Source: Acidobacteriota bacterium
GTDB taxonomy: Bacteria; Acidobacteriota; UBA890
DNA: 10,978 nt
Assembly: GCA_022563115.1 (NCBI GenBank)
Contig: JADFNY010000084.1
Coordinates: 1-10,978, forward strand
Direction: 5' to 3'
Shown here: positions 7,085 to 10,978 of the stretch, one piece after another
How the letters are laid out: each line of letters begins with the position of its first letter
How positions within the stretch are numbered: position 1 is the first letter of the stretch
Program-made: the position numbers and the translations under genes
The notes under the pieces: model-generated
Told to the model about the DNA's origin: nothing
Database searches by the model: none
The model's input: the letters and a program-made list of their open reading frames with translations, nothing else

Positions 7085-7141
7085 CCCCTTCGGGGTCGGC
7101 ACGATAGCCTGCTAGCATTTGATCGTGTAGCAGGGTGCTAG
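7085..7141 (+). repeat. Cluster of overlapping inverted repeats between lpxC and ntrY
   Basis: CCCC-TTC-GGGG (7085-7095) is a small tight hairpin. CCTGCTA (7108-7114) pairs with TAGCAGG (7128-7134). CTAGCA (7112-7117) pairs instead with TGCTAG (7136-7141), and ACGAT (7101-7105) can pair with ATCGT (7122-7126). The pairings share bases, so they would exclude each other in RNA. No U-tract follows. They could attenuate read-through from lpxC or bind a regulator; no coding potential or RNA gene is seen in 7010-7172. Confidence 0.4.
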
Positions 7142-7172
7142 TGGTTCACTCGGGTGTGCGGAGCGTTCTTCA

Positions 7173-9487
7173 ATGAGCGGGAATCCCAGCGAGAGCAGCC
7201 AGAAGGAGCTGCGCAGCCGACGGTTGAGGATCGTCGGTCTGATCATCGTGGTGGCGGTCTACATCGCCGCGCTGATCGTCGTGCCGCGATCGCGCCTCGC
7301 CTTCGGTGCCGTCTCTTTGCAGGCCATGACAGCGCTGAACCTCACCCTGATCCTGGTGATGCAGTTCGTTCTCGGTCGCAACGTCATCAAGCTCTACGTC
7401 GAGCGCCGCCGCCAGAAACCGGGGTCCCAGTTTTCGACCCGCGTCGTCGTCACCTACATCGGTATGGCGTTGATCCCGACCGTGCTGCTGTTCATCGTCG
7501 CAACGAGCCTCATCCGAACGGCGGTCGATACTTGGTTCTCGACCGAAACCGAACAGATCGTCCGCCGGGCGCGGGAAGTGTCGGATCTCGCCCAAGAGGA
7601 TCAGGCCCGCGAGCTACAGCGGGCCGCGCGGTTGATCGCCGACGAGATCAGCGAAGGCCGCATCGGAACGTTGGAATCGGAGTCCTGGGACCTCCTTCGT
7701 GTCGACTTTCTCGAGCCCCGAAGCGAGCAACTGGCACTCGATGCGATCGTCGCCTACGACGGAACCAACCTGCTCCTCGAACCGGTGTTCGACGAGGACG
7801 GCCCTCACGCCGATGTTTTTCGCCGCCTGCCGACCCTACCGACGACCCGCGCGCTCGCGGAAGAAGAGTCGCAGGGCGGTGGCCAAACGTTTGCCCCGTT
7901 GCCCGAGAACCATCCCCTGTACGTTCCGCGCGCTCAGATCGTGGGGGCGCTCGAAGGCCAGCCGTTCCGGCTCAGCAACGAGATCGGCGACGGTGCACGG
8001 CTCCTGCGTGCAGGGGAACCGATCTTCGACCCGGTTGACCGCGACGTCACCACCGGCGTTGTCGTCGTCGGTCGCATCGTCACCGACGCCCTGATTGCCG
8101 AAGTCGGCGCCATCGAAAACCTCTACGACAGCTTCATGTCCGGGCTCGCCGAAAAGGACCCGATCCTCAGCAACTACCAGCTGACCTTCCTGCTGATGAC
8201 GCTGCTCATCGTCTTCTCGGCGCTGTGGGTCGGCATGTACTTGGCCCGCGGTGTGACGGTTCCCATCCAGAAGCTGGCCGAGGGCACGCGAGCCGTCGCC
8301 GCCGGCGATCTCAGCTACCAGGTCGAGGTCGATGCCCAGGACGAGCTCGGCACGCTGGTCGAATCGTTCAACCAGATGACCAGGGACCTGCGCGCCGGTC
8401 AGGAGAACCTGCGCCAGTCACGCGACCGCCTGCAGGCGACCAACACCGAGCTCGACGAGCGGCGCCGCTACATGGAGGCGATGTTGGCCAACATCGGCAC
8501 CGGCGTCATCTCGCTGAACGCCGAGGGCGAGATCTCGACGTTCAATCGCGCCGCCGCACGCATGCTGGCGATGGACGCGTCGGAGGCGATCGGCCATCGT
8601 TTCGAGAACGTGTTGAGCAACGAGGCGTTCGCCGACCTGAGCAGCCTGATGGAACGCGCCAAGACACGTCGCGCCCCCCTCGAAGACGAGCTTTCGCTCG
8701 ACGTCAACGGCAGCCGCCTGACCGTTGCGGCCCACTGTTCGATCCTCAGAGACAATGCCGGCGCCTACATCGGAACGGTGGTCGTCCTCGACGACCTCAC
8801 CGAGTTGATCACGGCGCAGAAGACCGCGGCGTGGCGGGAAGTCGCGCGGCGCATCGCCCATGAGATTCGCAATCCGCTGACCCCGATCCAGCTATCGGCG
8901 CAGCGCATCGCGCGCCGCTACCGGCGTGCCGCCGGCGCCGAGGGACAGTACGACGTCATCGAGGAGGGGACGCGGACAATTCTGCAGGAGGTCGACACGC
9001 TCAAGGGCCTGGTCAGCGAGTTTTCCCGCTACGCCCGCATGCCGACGGTCAGCCTGGTGCCCGCCAACTTGCAGGAGATCGTCGAGAACGGCCTGCTGGC
9101 CTGCGCCAGCATGCACGAGGGCATCGCCGTCGAACGCGACTTTTCACCCCATATCCCCATCATCGACGCCGACCCCGACCAGCTCAAACGCGCCTTCACC
9201 AACCTGTTCGACAACGCCGTCGAGGCGATGGAGGGCGAGGGCACGCTGCGGGTCAGCACCTCGTACGACAGCGACCTTCAAACGGTGCGCATCGAGGTGG
9301 CGGATACCGGCCCCGGCATCGAGCCGGAAGACAAGGACCGCCTGTTTCTCCCCTATTTCTCGCGCAAGCACGGCGGCACCGGGCTCGGCCTGGCGATCGT
9401 CCATCAGATCGTGGCCGATCACAGCGGCTACGTCAGGGTTAGCGATAACCAGCCGCGCGGAACCGTCATCAGCATCGAGCTACCCTG

Positions 9488-9491
<4 letters not shown>
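7173..9491 (+). CDS. NtrY-type membrane sensor histidine kinase
   Basis: A 772-residue inner-membrane histidine kinase with NtrY architecture. Three N-terminal membrane segments lie near residues 19-37, 53-69 and 90-113. A putative periplasmic region of about 220 residues and a fourth membrane segment (336-357) follow. Then come a HAMP domain (about 355-410), a short helical linker, a PAS domain (about 432-545), HisKA with His563 in RRIAHEIRNPLTPIQLSAQR, and a HATPase_c domain. The ATPase has an N-box (Asn677 and Asn681 in FTNLFDNAVEAM), D711TGPG, an F-box LFLPYF and G-box GGTGLGL. All catalytic motifs are intact. It should autophosphorylate and transfer phosphate to the NtrX-type regulator, whose start overlaps its stop by 4 bp. 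The signal is unknown; the membrane input domain and lpxC neighbour suggest envelope or redox status. ATG 7173 has GGAG 9 nt upstream. True NtrY of nitrogen control is only one relative. Confidence 0.93.
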
Positions 9492-10768
<1,277 letters not shown>

Positions 10769-10978
10769 CTTGAGGTCGAGATCGCTTCTCAAGATGCTGT
10801 TATCACCCTGCTTCATCTGGCCGCAGGTGTTGTTGTCCGACCTCTCCTCCTCTGGTCCACCCGAGCAATTCGGTAACACGTACACTCCAGGCGCGAGAAC
10901 CAGATCGATATTGTCTCGCCCGATATTCTCGAGTAGATCGGCGGTGTTGTCGACCAGCACGAGGTTGTCGTCGTGGGC

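Noticed and set aside
6269..7102. 277-codon minus-strand frame antisense to lpxC
   Set aside because: LpxC is unmistakable with all active-site residues. The antisense product is a GC-bias shadow.

Overview
The window reads as GC-rich chromosomal DNA from a Gram-negative (diderm) bacterium. LpxC (lipid A synthesis) requires an outer membrane. A GWxTD-domain protein beside an NtrY/NtrX pair and a stand-alone methylmalonyl-CoA mutase large subunit suggests Acidobacteriota or a related deep diderm phylum; this placement is an inference from gene content. Most of the window is ordinary core metabolism and envelope or regulatory genes. I see no CRISPR array, tRNA, rRNA or complete insertion sequence.

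Left part (1-4862). Two minus-strand genes lie in the order methylmalonyl-CoA mutase large subunit (4251-2512), then a secreted GWxTD/TPR protein (2402-135). The mutase is divergent from moaC (4386-4862, molybdenum cofactor synthesis). moaC converges on a GT4 glycosyltransferase (5903-4869), with both stop codons inside one 12-bp palindrome.

Middle (5904-9491). An AT-rich intergenic region of about 200 bp separates the glycosyltransferase from lpxC. It carries a near-consensus sigma-54 promoter (6037-6060), a full match to the IHF consensus (5999-6011) and a 21-bp-phased direct repeat (5965-5994). This is the usual layout of an enhancer-dependent promoter. lpxC (6101-7009) is followed, after a 163-bp gap rich in inverted repeats, by an NtrY-type membrane histidine kinase (7173-9491). 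The kinase overlaps an NtrX-type response regulator that has the sigma-54-contacting GAFTGA loop. The simplest reading is an envelope-sensing two-component system encoded next to, and possibly controlling, the committed step of lipid A synthesis.

Right end (10350-10978). NtrX homology stops inside the AAA+ domain, just after the sensor I motif. The same frame then runs into a Gln/Pro/Gly-rich fragment with different codon use, then a GC-rich 15-bp tandem repeat. After that, an unrelated beta-helix-like protein starts on the opposite strand and leaves the window. At least two junctions lie within about 200 bp. This is either an assembly chimera or a real rearrangement that destroyed ntrX. It is the most abnormal part of the window and should be resolved before NtrX is interpreted. 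No clearly new system is visible; the strongest biological lead is the sigma-54/lpxC/NtrYX arrangement.
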